Notes: a model not told the origin generated them from the sequence alone. 64,000 nucleotides of DNA from Solemya velesiana gill symbiont (GCF_002020805.1 NZ_MPRJ01000001.1:1-64000), one strand, 5' to 3'; shown: positions 9,152 through 19,725, counted from the first letter of the stretch. Numbers and translations: made by a program.

Positions 9152-9734
9152 TGCTGTTGGCCAGGCAGAATTTTTCAAACTCTCCCAATAGAGAGTCCTC
9201 AATGTTAAGCCGGGCGGTCACCTGGTTGCCGTAGTTCACAGCCTCCACGTTTCCGCCGTGGGTGGACGCCCAGTGACGTAGCGGCTGCTCTTGTGAAAAA
9301 TCCAGCTCGACAGTGACAACGGTTTTGGGGGTGAGCCCTTTGAGAGGCAGTTGGGACACCGCCGCTTCTGCCGCACCGCTGTAAGCCCGCATCAACCCGC
9401 CAGCGCCAAGCTTGATACCACCGAAGTAGCGGATCACCACGACCACGATGTCACCGATCCCCTTGTGTTGAATAACGTTCAGGATCGGTTTGCCCGCCGT
9501 GCCCGAAGGTTCACCGGCGTCGTTCATGCCGGCATTGCTGGCGGATGACGGATTGCCCAACAGGTAGGCCCAGCAGACGTGGCGTGCCTCAGGGTGATCC
9601 TGATGGGCCTGCTCTACGAACGCCATTACCTCTTTCCTGCTTGCGGTATGGGCGGCACGCGCGATGAAGCGGCTTTTCTTGATCTCTATGGATGCTTCTG
9701 CGGTCGCTGCGGGGACGGAGTAGGTATGTGCCAT
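9135..9734 (-). CDS. yigZ: YigZ/IMPACT family protein
   Basis: About 199 residues from the ATG at 9734 (MAHTYSVPAATAEASIEIKKSRF). The family signature ARHVCWAYLLG...NDAGEPSGTAGKPIL and IRYFGGIKLGAGGLMRAY is complete. These proteins share a domain with eukaryotic IMPACT, but their bacterial role is unresolved. No ribosome site precedes the start. Instead a leftward TATAAT (9742-9747) lies eight bases before the ATG, so a leaderless or very short-leader message is possible. An alternative ATG at 9743 adds three residues. Confidence 0.88.
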   Translation of the reverse strand: MAHTYSVPAATAEASIEIKKSRFIARAAHTASRKEVMAFVEQAHQDHPEARHVCWAYLLGNPSSASNAGMNDAGEPSGTAGKPILNVIQHKGIGDIVVVVIRYFGGIKLGAGGLMRAYSGAAEAAVSQLPLKGLTPKTVVTVELDFSQEQPLRHWASTHGGNVEAVNYGNQVTARLNIEDSLLGEFEKFCLANSIRIPD

Positions 9735-9783
9735 GGGGCGCATTATAATACGCCCTACTCCATATGCTTTAGTTCGCTACTCA

Positions 9784-10052
9784 ATGAAACCCGATACCTC
9801 CACCGCCATGCGCAACCTGGTAGACCAGGTCGGGCATCGATTCCCTTCGATGCGCCGGAGACCGCCATCTGCATGGACGAGTGCAAGGGATGCTCCATGA
9901 AGATGCTGGAGTACCTGGCATCGGAACTGGACAACTGGGAGTATCGGCTGGAGCAGGGCGAGGTACCCAGTTTCGGCGACATCAACCAGCTGGCAAAAAG
10001 CGCGAAGAAGATCTACCGGGTGCTGGAGAAGAACGGCATCGTTGGCACTTGA
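9784..10052 (+). pseudogene. small conserved protein gene with a -1 frameshift
   Basis: The ATG at 9784 reads MKPDTSTAMRNLVDQVGHRFP and then runs off frame. Adding one C to the CCC at 9843-9845 joins it to FDAPETAICMDECKGCSMKML and on to the stop at 10052, making about 90 residues with a CxxxCxxC cluster (MDECKGCSMK). The shape (disordered start, Cys cluster, LEYLASELDNWEYRL, FGDINQLAKSAKKIYRVLEKNG) resembles a small protein I recall from other gammaproteobacteria, without a name or known function. A shorter frame from the ATG at 9873 (60 residues) could still be translated. The TATAAT at 9744-9749 may serve it. Confidence 0.55.
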
Positions 10053-10062
10053 GCTGTAAGGG

Positions 10063-11644
10063 TCAGGGATTCACGCCGGCATAGGCGATACCTGTGAGAT
10101 GGTGTATTTCACGGTTGAAAGTGACCAGGTCCTGCTGGGAGAATTTTCGGAAATCATCGTGGCCGCAGGCGCGGGCGATCACCTTCATCAGCTCGTTTGT
10201 GGCGTCGAAGAAATTGCACAGCTGTTGAGTGGACTTGCCGATCACCTGGCGTCTGCGCAGCGACTCTTTCTGAGTGGCGATACCCACCGGACAGTTGTTG
10301 GTTTGGCAGGCCCTCATACCAAGGCAGCCGATGGCCTGCAGTGCCGAGTTTGAAACCTCTACTGCATCGGCGCCGAGCATCATCGCCTTGGCAAAATCAT
10401 CGGCGATTCGAAGGCCGCCGGTGATGATCAGGGTGACATCCTGGGCTCCAGAATCCTCGAGATGTTTACGCGCCCTGGCAAGGGCTGGGATGGTCGGAAG
10501 ATTGATGTTGTCCCTTAGTACAGTGGGTGCGGCCCCAGTACCGCCGCCACGACCGTCGAGGATGATCTAATCGGCGCCCGCCTCCAGGGCGAAGTCGATA
10601 TCCTTCTCAACGTGACTGGCCGCGATTTTGAAACCAATGGGGATGCCTCCGCTCTTGTCCCGCACCTCTTCCGCGAAGACGGCAAAGTCTTTGGCGCTGT
10701 TGAGGTCGCTAAATGTGGCGGGGCTGATGGCCGCTTCACTCGGTTGCAGCCCACGGACCTCAGCGATCTCACCCAGTACCTTGTTGCCGGGAAGGTGCCC
10801 GCCGGTGCCGGTCTTCGCTCCTTGGCCACCCTGTCCCAACTGAAGCCGAACTTGGCCGAGGCCAGTTCGTAGAAGTAACGGCTGTTGCGGGCCTGTTCAT
10901 CTGGCAGCATGCCGCCTTCACTGCTGCAGATGCCGGTCTGGGCCATCTCCGCTCCTTTGGCCAGGGCGATTTTCGCTTCCCGAGACAGGGCACCGAAGCT
11001 CATATCCGATACAAACAGGGGCATAGCGAGCTTGAGGGGTCTCTTTGCCCGGGGTCCGATGATGGTTTCGGTCACTACGGTGGCTTCGTCCAGCAACGGT
11101 TTTTTCCAGAGTTGAGCGGGCAGAAACTGGATATCCTCCCATTTGGGCAGTGTGTTTCGATCTACACCCATAGCGGCGGTAAAGCCGTGGTGGCCGATTC
11201 TCTTCAATCCGTTTTTGGAGAGCTCCTTGATATGGCGGGTAAAGGGCTCGGTATCTTCCGGGTGGGTGTCGGCATAGAGCCCCAGGTACTGATCCCTCGC
11301 AAAGGGTTGGGGTGTTTCTCCAGGTAGCTGTTGATCTCTGCCTCATCCACCCAGACGCCGTCGTCTTCGATCTTGGCGCTGAATTTATGCAGTACTTCGG
11401 AGTTGTTGTAGGCAGAAACGCTGGAGTCGAGCCGATAGTCCCAGCCGTGCAGTCCGCAGATCAGGTCATCGCCGCTGACATGGCCATCGGACATCAAGGC
11501 ACCACGATGGAGGCAACGGCCATAGAGAACCGAGAGCTTGTCGTCAAAGCGGGTGATGACTAGGTCCAGGCCGTTGACTTCGGCGTGTACAGGCTGATGA
11601 TCGATCAGCTCGGAGAAAGTGGCTATACGCCTGGGCTGTTCCAT
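10063..11644 (-). pseudogene. Rieske-domain / FMN-binding glutamate-synthase-like fusion, multiply disrupted
   Basis: The ATG at 11644 follows CAGGAG. The first about 110 residues form a Rieske [2Fe-2S] domain with CLH and CGLH ligands. The rest matches the central FMN-binding domain of glutamate synthase (FVSDMSFGALSREAKIAL, AKTGTGGHLPGNKV, IILDGRGGGTGAAP, NNCPVGIATQ). Three lesions are visible. One T is missing from the TTT at 11301-11303 (leftward strand). A frame change with about ten missing codons lies near 10838-10850. A TAG stands at 10567-10569, where the family has Tyr in DYIILDGRGG. The family is an orphan glutamate-synthase-like oxidoreductase without the glutaminase domain; its substrate is unknown. 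The window has an intact gltBD elsewhere. Confidence 0.85.
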
Positions 11645-11750
11645 AAGGGGCTCCTGGTTCTGTATTGTTATCTCTAACGCAGTGTTGCAAGACAATGCTC
11701 AAAGAGACCCTTGGAGCGCTGTGATTATTTCAGGCTATGCTCCCAAGCAT

Positions 11751-12074
11751 CTATTTACGTACATAGATTTCGTCGTGACCGTTTGGGTCGGTCATTATCA
11801 ACTCGTCACCTGGCAGCCTGATCTCCCGAACCACCGGCCGTGAAAAGCGCTCGAAGTTGCATGTGAGTTGGTTGCCGCCCGAGACGGTACACTGTCCCTT
11901 GTAGAGACCGTGCTTGTGATCACGCATCAGGGTCTGTCCGTCATATCCGAACTCGAAATCCTGTTTCAGGGTTCTGCCGGTCCAGCCGCCTGCCAAGTCG
12001 TCAAAGGTAACTTCCGAGGAGCAGCCTGTAAGTGCCAGGGCCAGTAGTATGCAGGCAGGTTGTTTGGCATTCAT
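11751..12074 (-). CDS. small predicted lipoprotein
   Basis: 107 residues. MNAKQPACILLALALTGC ends in the lipobox LTGC, so Cys18 would be acylated. The mature part (TFDDLAGGWTGRTLKQDFEFGY...GGNQLTCNFERFSRPVVREIRL) looks like a small beta-structured, lipocalin-like domain with two Cys, but no family was recognised. Its ATG overlaps the stop of the upstream CNNM-type gene by four bases (ATGA), so the two are co-translated and probably both envelope proteins. Confidence 0.75.
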   Translation of the reverse strand: MNAKQPACILLALALTGCSSEVTFDDLAGGWTGRTLKQDFEFGYDGQTLMRDHKHGLYKGQCTVSGGNQLTCNFERFSRPVVREIRLPGDELIMTDPNGHDEIYVRK

Positions 12075-13126
12075 TCCACATCCTCAAGCTGAAGACCCAT
12101 CTCGGTGGCACGCTTGCGCCAGAGGCGGCGGGCAAGCTGCTGCATGTCTGCAGATCTGTCGCCCTCATCGAGAATCTCCAGGCCGATCAGGGTTTCCACC
12201 ACGTCTTCCAGGGAGACGATGCCCTCCATGCCGCCATACTCGTCTACGATCAGCATCAGGTGGGCCCGCTTGCGCAGCAGGGTTTCGAAGGCGTCGTATA
12301 CCGAGGCCTTGTCAGGAAGCGTAGGCAACTCCCGGCGATAGGTGATCAGGTTGTTTTCGGTGTTGCCGCGGGCGTAGGCAAGGATGATGTCGTTACGCAG
12401 TACGAAGCCGGTAACGTGCTCCTGGTGGCCGCTATAAACCGGTACGCGGGAGAAACGGGAATTGGCGTAGCTGGCGAAGAACGCCTCCACCCCCAGGGAC
12501 TCCGGTAACGAGAAGACCACGGGGCGGGGTGTCATGATGTCGGTAATGCGGGTTTCGCGCAGCAGGAAGAGATTTTTGAGGATAGTGGACTCTTGCTCGT
12601 CGAGCTGCCCCTCTTTTTCGCCCAGTTCGGCCATCACGGCGAACTCTTCGCGGGTGAGTCCTTCCACCGTCTTGCCGTGGGAGAGGCCATTGGTAAGCTT
12701 CTCTGACATCCAGACAAAGGGGTGCAGGAACCAGACCAGGAACTTCAGTCCGTAGGCCGTGGCGGGCGCCAGTCGCCGCCAGTAGTGAGCACCCAGTGTC
12801 TTTGGAATGATCTCGGAGAAGATCAGGATCATGAGCGTCAGGACTGCGGAGGCGACACCCACCCAGGCGGTGCCGAAAACCACTGCAGCCTGGGCTCCGG
12901 CACCTGCAGCACCCACGGTATGTGCAATGGTGTTGAGGGTGAGGATGGCGGCAAGGGGTTTGTTGATGTCGCCCTTGAGCTTCCTGAGCAGAGGTCCGTA
13001 GGGTTTCTCTTCCTGTTCCACCACGGCAACGTGAGCCATGGTGACACTGAGGATCACTGCCTCTGCAATGGAGCAGAGAAAGGAGAAGCCGAGGGCGACG
13101 GAGACATAGACTATCAGGAGAATCAT
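12071..13126 (-). CDS. CNNM/DUF21 membrane protein with CBS pair (CorB/HlyC-type)
   Basis: 351 residues. The N-terminal DUF21 domain (three to four membrane segments up to about residue 150, with SIAEAVILS and LIFSEIIPKTLGA) is followed by a CBS pair (ITDIMTPRPVVFSLPESLG... and LMLIVDEYGGMEGIVSLEDVVETLIG). The C-terminal CorC_HlyC domain of longer relatives is missing. Family members are linked to Mg2+/Co2+ export or homeostasis. It is the first gene of a two-gene leftward unit with the lipoprotein. The region before it carries a strong hairpin (13187-13223). Confidence 0.87.
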   Translation of the reverse strand: MILLIVYVSVALGFSFLCSIAEAVILSVTMAHVAVVEQEEKPYGPLLRKLKGDINKPLAAILTLNTIAHTVGAAGAGAQAAVVFGTAWVGVASAVLTLMILIFSEIIPKTLGAHYWRRLAPATAYGLKFLVWFLHPFVWMSEKLTNGLSHGKTVEGLTREEFAVMAELGEKEGQLDEQESTILKNLFLLRETRITDIMTPRPVVFSLPESLGVEAFFASYANSRFSRVPVYSGHQEHVTGFVLRNDIILAYARGNTENNLITYRRELPTLPDKASVYDAFETLLRKRAHLMLIVDEYGGMEGIVSLEDVVETLIGLEILDEGDRSADMQQLARRLWRKRATEMGLQLEDVE

Positions 13127-13186
13127 GCTTTCTGGTTATTTGGCCTGTTAACAGTTACTACAGTACAGAATAGAGAGCCCATATGT

Positions 13187-13223
13187 AAAAGGCCAATCTG
13201 CAAAGAGTACAGATTGGCCTTTT
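13187..13223. terminator. orphan bidirectional terminator-like hairpin
   Basis: AAAAGGCCAATCTG (13187-13200) pairs perfectly with CAGATTGGCCTTTT (13210-13223) around a nine-base loop, with A4/T4 flanks that would work in both directions. No intact gene ends here. It lies 61 bases before the leftward CNNM gene's start and left of a Sel1 remnant, so it may have ended a lost gene, or may end a small RNA read leftward. Confidence 0.55.
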
Positions 13224-13318
13224 GAATGTTCGTTCATTTCATATTGTCAGCGTTTCACATGGTCAGTGATATGGCTTGCGAGGATGTCGGCACTGACTTT
13301 GAGTCCATTGCTTTATAG

Positions 13319-13450
13319 GGAGAAAAGCAGTCTGTATATGAGGTAGGAAGAGGCTATTACTATGGTATTGGATTTCAGCAAGATCGAAAGTTGGCTAAAA
13401 TTTGGTTTGATCGTGAGCACCTGAGTTTAGGTCAGAGTAACAACTCCTAA
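13319..13450 (+). pseudogene. Sel1-like repeat remnant
   Basis: A short frame reads YEVGRGYYYGIGFQQDRKLA then KIWFDRE, matching the Sel1 repeat pattern (A.Y.LG..Y..G.GV.QD...A..WF). It has no start codon, is preceded directly by an in-frame TAG (13316-13318) and ends at TAA (13448-13450). It is the only coding-like trace in the 950-base gap and is taken as the tail of a lost Sel1-repeat protein. Confidence 0.5.
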
Positions 13451-13520
13451 GCATTCGCATGTATAGCCTGGTCAATAGCAGTGTAGTGGTCAGGTCTTTC
13501 CGGTTTCAGTGCTCAGGTTT

Positions 13521-13729
13521 TTGCAGCATGGCGGGCAATTGGGTGCAGCGCCTGCATCGTACATTCAGAATTACGCACTTTTTACAAGCATTATAGTGAT
13601 GCAAAAGGTTCTGTAATGATGTGCAGCCTTTTCTGGATCAAGGTGCAGTCTTTTTTTGGAACGATGTGCAATATGGTCTGGAATACGCATTCTGGACATT
13701 GTAAAAAGGCTCCTCTCGGGTACAGTGCA
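13521..13729. promoter_or_regulatory. helically phased TGCA-motif array upstream of gltA
   Basis: GTGCAG-type motifs recur with TGCA at 13522, 13544, 13600, 13622, 13644, 13667 and 13726. The spacings of 22, 22, 22 and 23 bases within two clusters equal two helical turns. Several copies share a following pyrimidine/T-rich run and CTGG (GTGCAGCCTTTTCTGG, GTGCAGTCTTTTTTTGG, GTGCAATATGGTCTGG). A further GTGCAG sits in the spacer of the gltA promoter (14015-14020). It may be an operator array, but no cognate regulator is known. The rest of 13451-14007 shows only a short imperfect hairpin (13866-13891). Confidence 0.35.
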
Positions 13730-14007
13730 AAAAAACCGACTATATTTATTGCTTTTAAATTGTGTTGTTTATTTTTACTGGATTGGTAAGAGAATAGGCA
13801 AATTCGAATTTTCTATCCTGTCTTCAGGGTAGTTTGTGTTTGCCGTCTTGGTTGCGGCGCACAAAAAACGCCAATCTGTGTATGATTGGTGTCATTGTAT
13901 TGATTTTGAAATGATGTTTTGTTTAAAGAGGGTTTGTTCGGCCAGTATGCCGAGAACGAGAAGAAACTATAATAGATTGTATGTCCGTCCTAATAGCGAC
14001 CAAAAGC

Positions 14008-14036
14008 TTGTTCTGTGCAGGGGTGTTTGCTATATA
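14008..14036 (+). promoter_or_regulatory. putative gltA promoter
   Basis: TTGTTC (14008-14013) and TATATA (14031-14036) are 17 bases apart and 43 bases before the gltA ATG. A GTGCAG motif like those of the upstream array lies inside the spacer. Confidence 0.5.
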
Positions 14037-14079
14037 AGGGCACTATGCGGTCACGCTTATACCTGGAGAAGTCAGTTTT

Positions 14080-15375
14080 ATGGCTAATGATACAATTACA
14101 CTGACCAACAATAATGATGGACGCAGTGCCGAATTCTCTCTCCGTTCTGGCACGGAGGGGCCGGATGCACTGGATATTTCCAGTCTCTATAAGGACATGG
14201 GTGTTTTTACCTATGACCCCGGTTTTGTTTCAACGGCAAGTTGCCATAGCTCCATTACTTATATAGATGGCGACGAAGGTATTCTGCGCTATCGCGGTTA
14301 TCCGATTGAGCAGCTGGCGGAGAACAGCAATTTCCTCGAAGTGGCTTATCTTCTGCTTTACGGTGAGCTGCCGAATGCTGTCCAGCAAGCTGAGTTCCAT
14401 GGCATCATCCGTTACCACACGATGATCAAGGAGACCTTGAAGAACTTCTTCGACGGTTTCCATTACGATGCTCATCCCATGGGTGTGATGGTAGGGGTGG
14501 TTGGCTCCCTGTCTGCCTTTTATCACGATTCACTGGATATCAATAACCCGAGGCACCGGGAGATTTCCGCGCACCGGCTGATTGCCAAGATGCCGACCAT
14601 TGCGGCGGCGAGCTTCAAGCACAACATCGGGGAGCCGTTCATGTATCCGCGCAACGATCTCGATTATTGTGCAAATTTCCTGCACATGATGTTTGCTACA
14701 CCCTGCGAGGATTATGAGCCCGATCCCATCGCAATCAAGGCGATCAACCTGCTGTTCATCCTGCATGCGGATCATGAGCAGAACGCCAGTACCTCCACGG
14801 TCAGGTTGTCGAGCAGCTCCCAGGCCAACCCGTTTGCCTGTATCGCGGCGGGCATTGCCTCACTGTGGGGGCCGGCACACGGTGGCGCCAACGAGGCGGT
14901 TCTGGATATGTTGCAGGAGATCGGTGATGCATCCCAGATCGAGAAATACATCGCCAAGGTAAAGGACAAGGATGACCCGTTCCGCCTTATGGGATTCGGC
15001 CACCGGGTGTATAAAAACTTCGATCCCCGGGCGACAATCATTCGCAAGGTGTGCCACGAGGTGCTGAACAATCTGGCTGACAGCAACAATCCGCTGTTCG
15101 AGTTGGCGCTGAAGCTGGAAGAAGTTGCCCTGGAAGATGAATATTTCATCGAGCGCAAACTCTATCCGAATGTTGATTTCTACTCGGGCATTATCTACCG
15201 GGCACTGGGCATTCCGAACAACATGTTTACCGTAATGTTCGCCATTGCCCGTACCGTGGGTTGGGTGGCGCACTGGATGGAGATGATGGCGGATCCCCAT
15301 CAGCGTATCGGGCGTCCCCGCCAGATCTACACAGGTGCTTCTGAACGGGATTACATGCCGTTGGATCAGCGCTGA
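14080..15375 (+). CDS. gltA: citrate synthase (type II)
   Basis: 431 residues, the length of the large hexameric Gram-negative type. It condenses acetyl-CoA with oxaloacetate to open the TCA cycle. Catalytic blocks are the [15 protein letters not shown] histidine region, [12 protein letters not shown] (His) and [15 protein letters not shown]. The C-terminus [17 protein letters not shown] is typical. GGAG lies about 12 bases before the ATG. A long 5' region with a candidate promoter and motif array suggests regulated expression. It is monocistronic and convergent with the next gene by a 10-base overlap. Confidence 0.97.
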   Translation: MANDTITLTNNNDGRSAEFSLRSGTEGPDALDISSLYKDMGVFTYDPGFVSTASCHSSITYIDGDEGILRYRGYPIEQLAENSNFLEVAYLLLYGELPNAVQQAEFHGIIRYHTMIKETLKNFFDGFHYDAHPMGVMVGVVGSLSAFYHDSLDINNPRHREISAHRLIAKMPTIAAASFKHNIGEPFMYPRNDLDYCANFLHMMFATPCEDYEPDPIAIKAINLLFILHADHEQNASTSTVRLSSSSQANPFACIAAGIASLWGPAHGGANEAVLDMLQEIGDASQIEKYIAKVKDKDDPFRLMGFGHRVYKNFDPRATIIRKVCHEVLNNLADSNNPLFELALKLEEVALEDEYFIERKLYPNVDFYSGIIYRALGIPNNMFTVMFAIARTVGWVAHWMEMMADPHQRIGRPRQIYTGASERDYMPLDQR

Positions 15376-15977
15376 TCCTGTTCGAGCATCTCTAGCAGTT
15401 TGTTCAAGGGCGCCCCTCTTTCGGGGCGCTCGTCGATTCTGCTCAGGGGCGGGTTGCGCCTTTCGGGCGGCTTGAGAAGGTAAAGTTCTATTTCGGTATC
15501 TCCTGCAAGAAAATGCAGTACCGGGCGTCTCTCCCTGCTGCCGTTTGAAAACCTCAGCATGGCCTCTTTTTCTACCCATGGAATGTTTTTGTCCATGAGG
15601 TGGAACATGACTTCTTCAGGTGTTTCGGGAAACAGGTGCAGTTGTATTGGGCTGTTGCTGCTGGCGGTGCCAGAGAGAACCGGTCCTATCAGTCGAGGAT
15701 TGAAACTGGCCAGTGATTGCATGGCTTCGACAGCAAGTTTGCGCAAACGCTTCAGTGCCGCCGGTTGTCCGGTATTGGTGAAGATCGAGAGGTGGCGCTG
15801 GAGGGCCATCTCAATCTCGCTGTTGTTAGGTAGTTGGCGATCATTGCTGCAGCCGAGGCGGCGGGCGGCTTTTTGCCTGGCGGCCTGGTAGTCGAGGTCA
15901 CCGTGATGATCAGCGAGAATCCTTGCAGCCTCTGTCGCAATCTCAAGCCTGAGACTGCTCTGTTGTCGTCTGTTCAT
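15366..15977 (-). CDS. conserved hypothetical protein downstream of mrcA
   Basis: About 203 residues from the ATG at 15977 ([23 protein letters not shown]). An in-frame upstream ATG at 16052 would overlap mrcA heavily, so it was not used. The N-terminal half is basic and helical ([25 protein letters not shown]). The C-terminal half is alpha/beta ([36 protein letters not shown]). The layout is reminiscent of small proteins annotated as nucleotidyltransferase-fold next to ponA in related bacteria, but no catalytic motif was recognised. It starts 13 bases after the mrcA stop and is probably co-transcribed with it. Confidence 0.7.
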   Translation of the reverse strand: MNRRQQSSLRLEIATEAARILADHHGDLDYQAARQKAARRLGCSNDRQLPNNSEIEMALQRHLSIFTNTGQPAALKRLRKLAVEAMQSLASFNPRLIGPVLSGTASSNSPIQLHLFPETPEEVMFHLMDKNIPWVEKEAMLRFSNGSRERRPVLHFLAGDTEIELYLLKPPERRNPPLSRIDERPERGAPLNKLLEMLEQDQR

Positions 15978-15990
15978 GATCCAGCAAGTT

Positions 15991-18441
15991 CTAAAAGAGC
16001 TCCGGTGCCCCGTCGTCAGTACCTGTGCCCTGTGGGGTTTCTCCGGATCCATTATCGCTCAAGCGAGTGCCGGCGGTCTCTTTGGGGGCGTTTTCGGTCC
16101 TGAACACTTCGAATATGCCGTCTTCCTGGTTGATGTCTGCGCGTTTCCCTGTTTTCGGGTCTATGCGAACCGTGACCATGCCGGGTGGCATCTCCAGGGG
16201 TATCTCATCGACATTCTCAAGGGCCACTTTCATGAAGGCTATCCAGGCGGGCAGGGCGGCTCTGCCCCCGACTTCGCCGCGTCCCAGGGGCTGGGATGAA
16301 TCAAACCCAACCCAGGCAACTGCGACCAGTGAGCGGTTGAAACCGTTGAACCATGCGTCTCGCTGTTCATTGGTGGTGCCGGTCTTGCCGGCGAGATCCT
16401 TTCGTCCCAGTGAGCGGGCCTTGCGTGCGGTACCTCGAGTGATGACATCACGCATCATGGAGTTCATCAGGAAGTGGTTTTCCGGTGATATGACACGGGG
16501 CGCTACCGGTAGTTGCTCTTCGTCTGCCGCATCCGGAGCATCCGGAGAGCTGGGCGTTTCGGTTGTTTCCGGCTGCTGGCAGGTGTCGCATACTGTCAGC
16601 GGGGAGGTTTTGAATACCTCCTGGTGATCGCTGTCTTCGATGTGTGTGATGAAATGGGGTTCAACCCTGTATCCGCCATTGGCGAGTACGGCGTATGCAG
16701 TTGCCATTTGCAGGGGGGTTACCGCTCCGCTACCGAGTGCCAGGGAGAGGTTGTGGGGCAGTTCATCGGTATTAAAGCCAAAGCGTTTCGCATGCTCCAG
16801 GGCAAATTTGACACCCATGTTTCTCAGCAGGCGTATGGATACCAGGTTTCTCGACTTGGTCAGTGCGTATCGCAGTCGTGTGGGGCCAAAGAATTTTCCG
16901 CTGTAGTTTTCAGGACGCCACGCGCCTTCCAGGCTGGGGTCATTGAACACCACGGGTGCATCGTTAATGAGACTGGCGGGGGTGAATCCGGCTTCCAGTG
17001 CGGCCGAGTAGATGAAAGCCTTGAAGCCAGATCCGGGTTGCCGTTTGGCCTGGGTGACCCTGTTGAACTTGCTCTGATAGAAATCGTAGCCTCCAATCAG
17101 CGCTTTGATAGCGCCGTTGTTCGGGTCCACGGACACCAGGGCGCCTGCGGCGGCTGGAACCTGGGCCAGGCGCCACCAGGTTTCATCCTCTTTTTTCATG
17201 GGTAGGAGGTAAACAAGGTCTCCGGGTTTGAGGATGTCGGTTGCTTCTTTGGGTTTCGGGCCGAGCCGGTTCTCCGTTTTATGCTCCCTGACCCATTCCA
17301 ATCCTTGCCAGGGGATTGATACGGTCTCGCCCTGGCCCAAGTAGGCATCTGCTGACTGTTTCTCGGCTTCAATGACAATGGCGGGACGCAGGTCGGCAAT
17401 AGGGCGGTGGTCCGCAAGCAATGCGTCGAGTTGTTCTTCGGCTGTGGTGTTGTCGACCTGGAAGTGCTGCAATGCGCCTCGATAGCCGTGGCGCAGGTCG
17501 TATTCCTGCAGGGCAAGGCGAATCGCTCTATTGGCCGAGTCCTGCAGTGTGCTGTCGATGGTGGTATAGACGCTATAGCCGTCAGTATAGGCGTCGTTGC
17601 CGAAGCGCTTTATCATTTCGGAACGGACCATCTCCGAAACGTAGGGTGCTTCCATTTCGGTTTCAGAGCGGTGCAGTTTGGCCGAAACCGGCGTGGCAAG
17701 TGCAGTTTGATATTCCGATTCGCTGATTTGGCCCAAATCCCTCATTCTTTCAAGGACGTAATCCCTGCGCTGCAGGGCGCGTTGAGGATTTGTGATGGGG
17801 TTGAAGCGGGAAGGGGCTTTCGGTAGTCCGGCAATCATCGCTACCTGGGAGAGGTCGAGTTGGTCGACCGTCTTGCCGTAATAGACCTGTGCAGCTGCGC
17901 CGACACCATAGGACCGGTGGCCGAGGTATATCTTATTTAGATAGAGTTCCAGGATCTGCTGTTTAGGGAGTTCGCGCTCGATCTGCAGTGCCAGCAGTAT
18001 TTCATTCAGCTTTCTGGTGTAGGTTTTCTCGCTTGAGAGAAAGAAGTTTCTGGCCACCTGCATTGTTATGGTGCTGCCGCCCTGTCTGCGCTCTCCGGTC
18101 AGTATGAGTTGGATCGCTGCCCGCATCAGGCCCTGGTAGTCGACTCCAGGATGCTCAAAGAAACGGTCATCTTCTGCGGCCAGAAAGGCATTGGTCATAT
18201 TGTCCGGGATTTCGCAGTAGGCGAGGGGAGTTCGGCGTTTTTCACCGAATTCCGCCATCAGTTTGCCGTCAGCTGAGTAGACCCGAAGCGGTACCTGGAA
18301 CTTGACGTTCTTGAGGCTTTCAGTGGAAGGTAGGTTTGGCTCGAGGTGTAAATAGAGGGATATTGCGGCTATTGCACCGGCTGTGCAGCCGATCAAAGCT
18401 GTCCAGAGCCCGAATTTGAGGAGTTTGATTAGCCACTTCAT
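15991..18441 (-). CDS. mrcA: penicillin-binding protein 1A
   Basis: 816 residues, a class A bifunctional peptidoglycan synthase of the inner membrane. A short cytoplasmic start is followed by one membrane anchor (about residues 9-31). The glycosyltransferase domain has EDDRFFEHPGVDYQGLMRA and GGSTITMQVARNFFL. The transpeptidase domain has the nucleophile motif RQPGSGFKAF (SxxK), SRN (KSRNLVSIRL) and KTG (LAGKTGTTNEQRDAWF). A proline-, acid- and Cys-containing insert precedes the KTG region (VCDTCQQPETTETPSSPDAP). It is divergent from pilM, the usual pseudomonad-like layout. Confidence 0.96.
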   Translation of the reverse strand: MKWLIKLLKFGLWTALIGCTAGAIAAISLYLHLEPNLPSTESLKNVKFQVPLRVYSADGKLMAEFGEKRRTPLAYCEIPDNMTNAFLAAEDDRFFEHPGVDYQGLMRAAIQLILTGERRQGGSTITMQVARNFFLSSEKTYTRKLNEILLALQIERELPKQQILELYLNKIYLGHRSYGVGAAAQVYYGKTVDQLDLSQVAMIAGLPKAPSRFNPITNPQRALQRRDYVLERMRDLGQISESEYQTALATPVSAKLHRSETEMEAPYVSEMVRSEMIKRFGNDAYTDGYSVYTTIDSTLQDSANRAIRLALQEYDLRHGYRGALQHFQVDNTTAEEQLDALLADHRPIADLRPAIVIEAEKQSADAYLGQGETVSIPWQGLEWVREHKTENRLGPKPKEATDILKPGDLVYLLPMKKEDETWWRLAQVPAAAGALVSVDPNNGAIKALIGGYDFYQSKFNRVTQAKRQPGSGFKAFIYSAALEAGFTPASLINDAPVVFNDPSLEGAWRPENYSGKFFGPTRLRYALTKSRNLVSIRLLRNMGVKFALEHAKRFGFNTDELPHNLSLALGSGAVTPLQMATAYAVLANGGYRVEPHFITHIEDSDHQEVFKTSPLTVCDTCQQPETTETPSSPDAPDAADEEQLPVAPRVISPENHFLMNSMMRDVITRGTARKARSLGRKDLAGKTGTTNEQRDAWFNGFNRSLVAVAWVGFDSSQPLGRGEVGGRAALPAWIAFMKVALENVDEIPLEMPPGMVTVRIDPKTGKRADINQEDGIFEVFRTENAPKETAGTRLSDNGSGETPQGTGTDDGAPELF

Positions 18442-18593
18442 GCGTCAGGTCACGGAATTTGTAATAAACGATATTCAGAATACTGTATTGGAAAGAGCGA
18501 CTATACTAGCAAATATAGGTATTAAATATCAGTTTTTAAAAAAGACTTCACAAAAAAATCATTAATTGCTATATAGTTAAGAAATCTAATTAA

Positions 18594-19724
<1,131 letters not shown>

Positions 19725-19725
19725 G

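Noticed and set aside
13521-13729. CRISPR-like array
   Set aside because: The repeats are only 6-15 bases with no uniform 25-40-base spacers, and no cas genes are present; they are better seen as binding-site repeats.
13836-14087. 83-codon frame just before gltA
   Set aside because: It overlaps the candidate gltA promoter and the gltA start, and has Cys/Arg-rich random-looking composition and no ribosome site.
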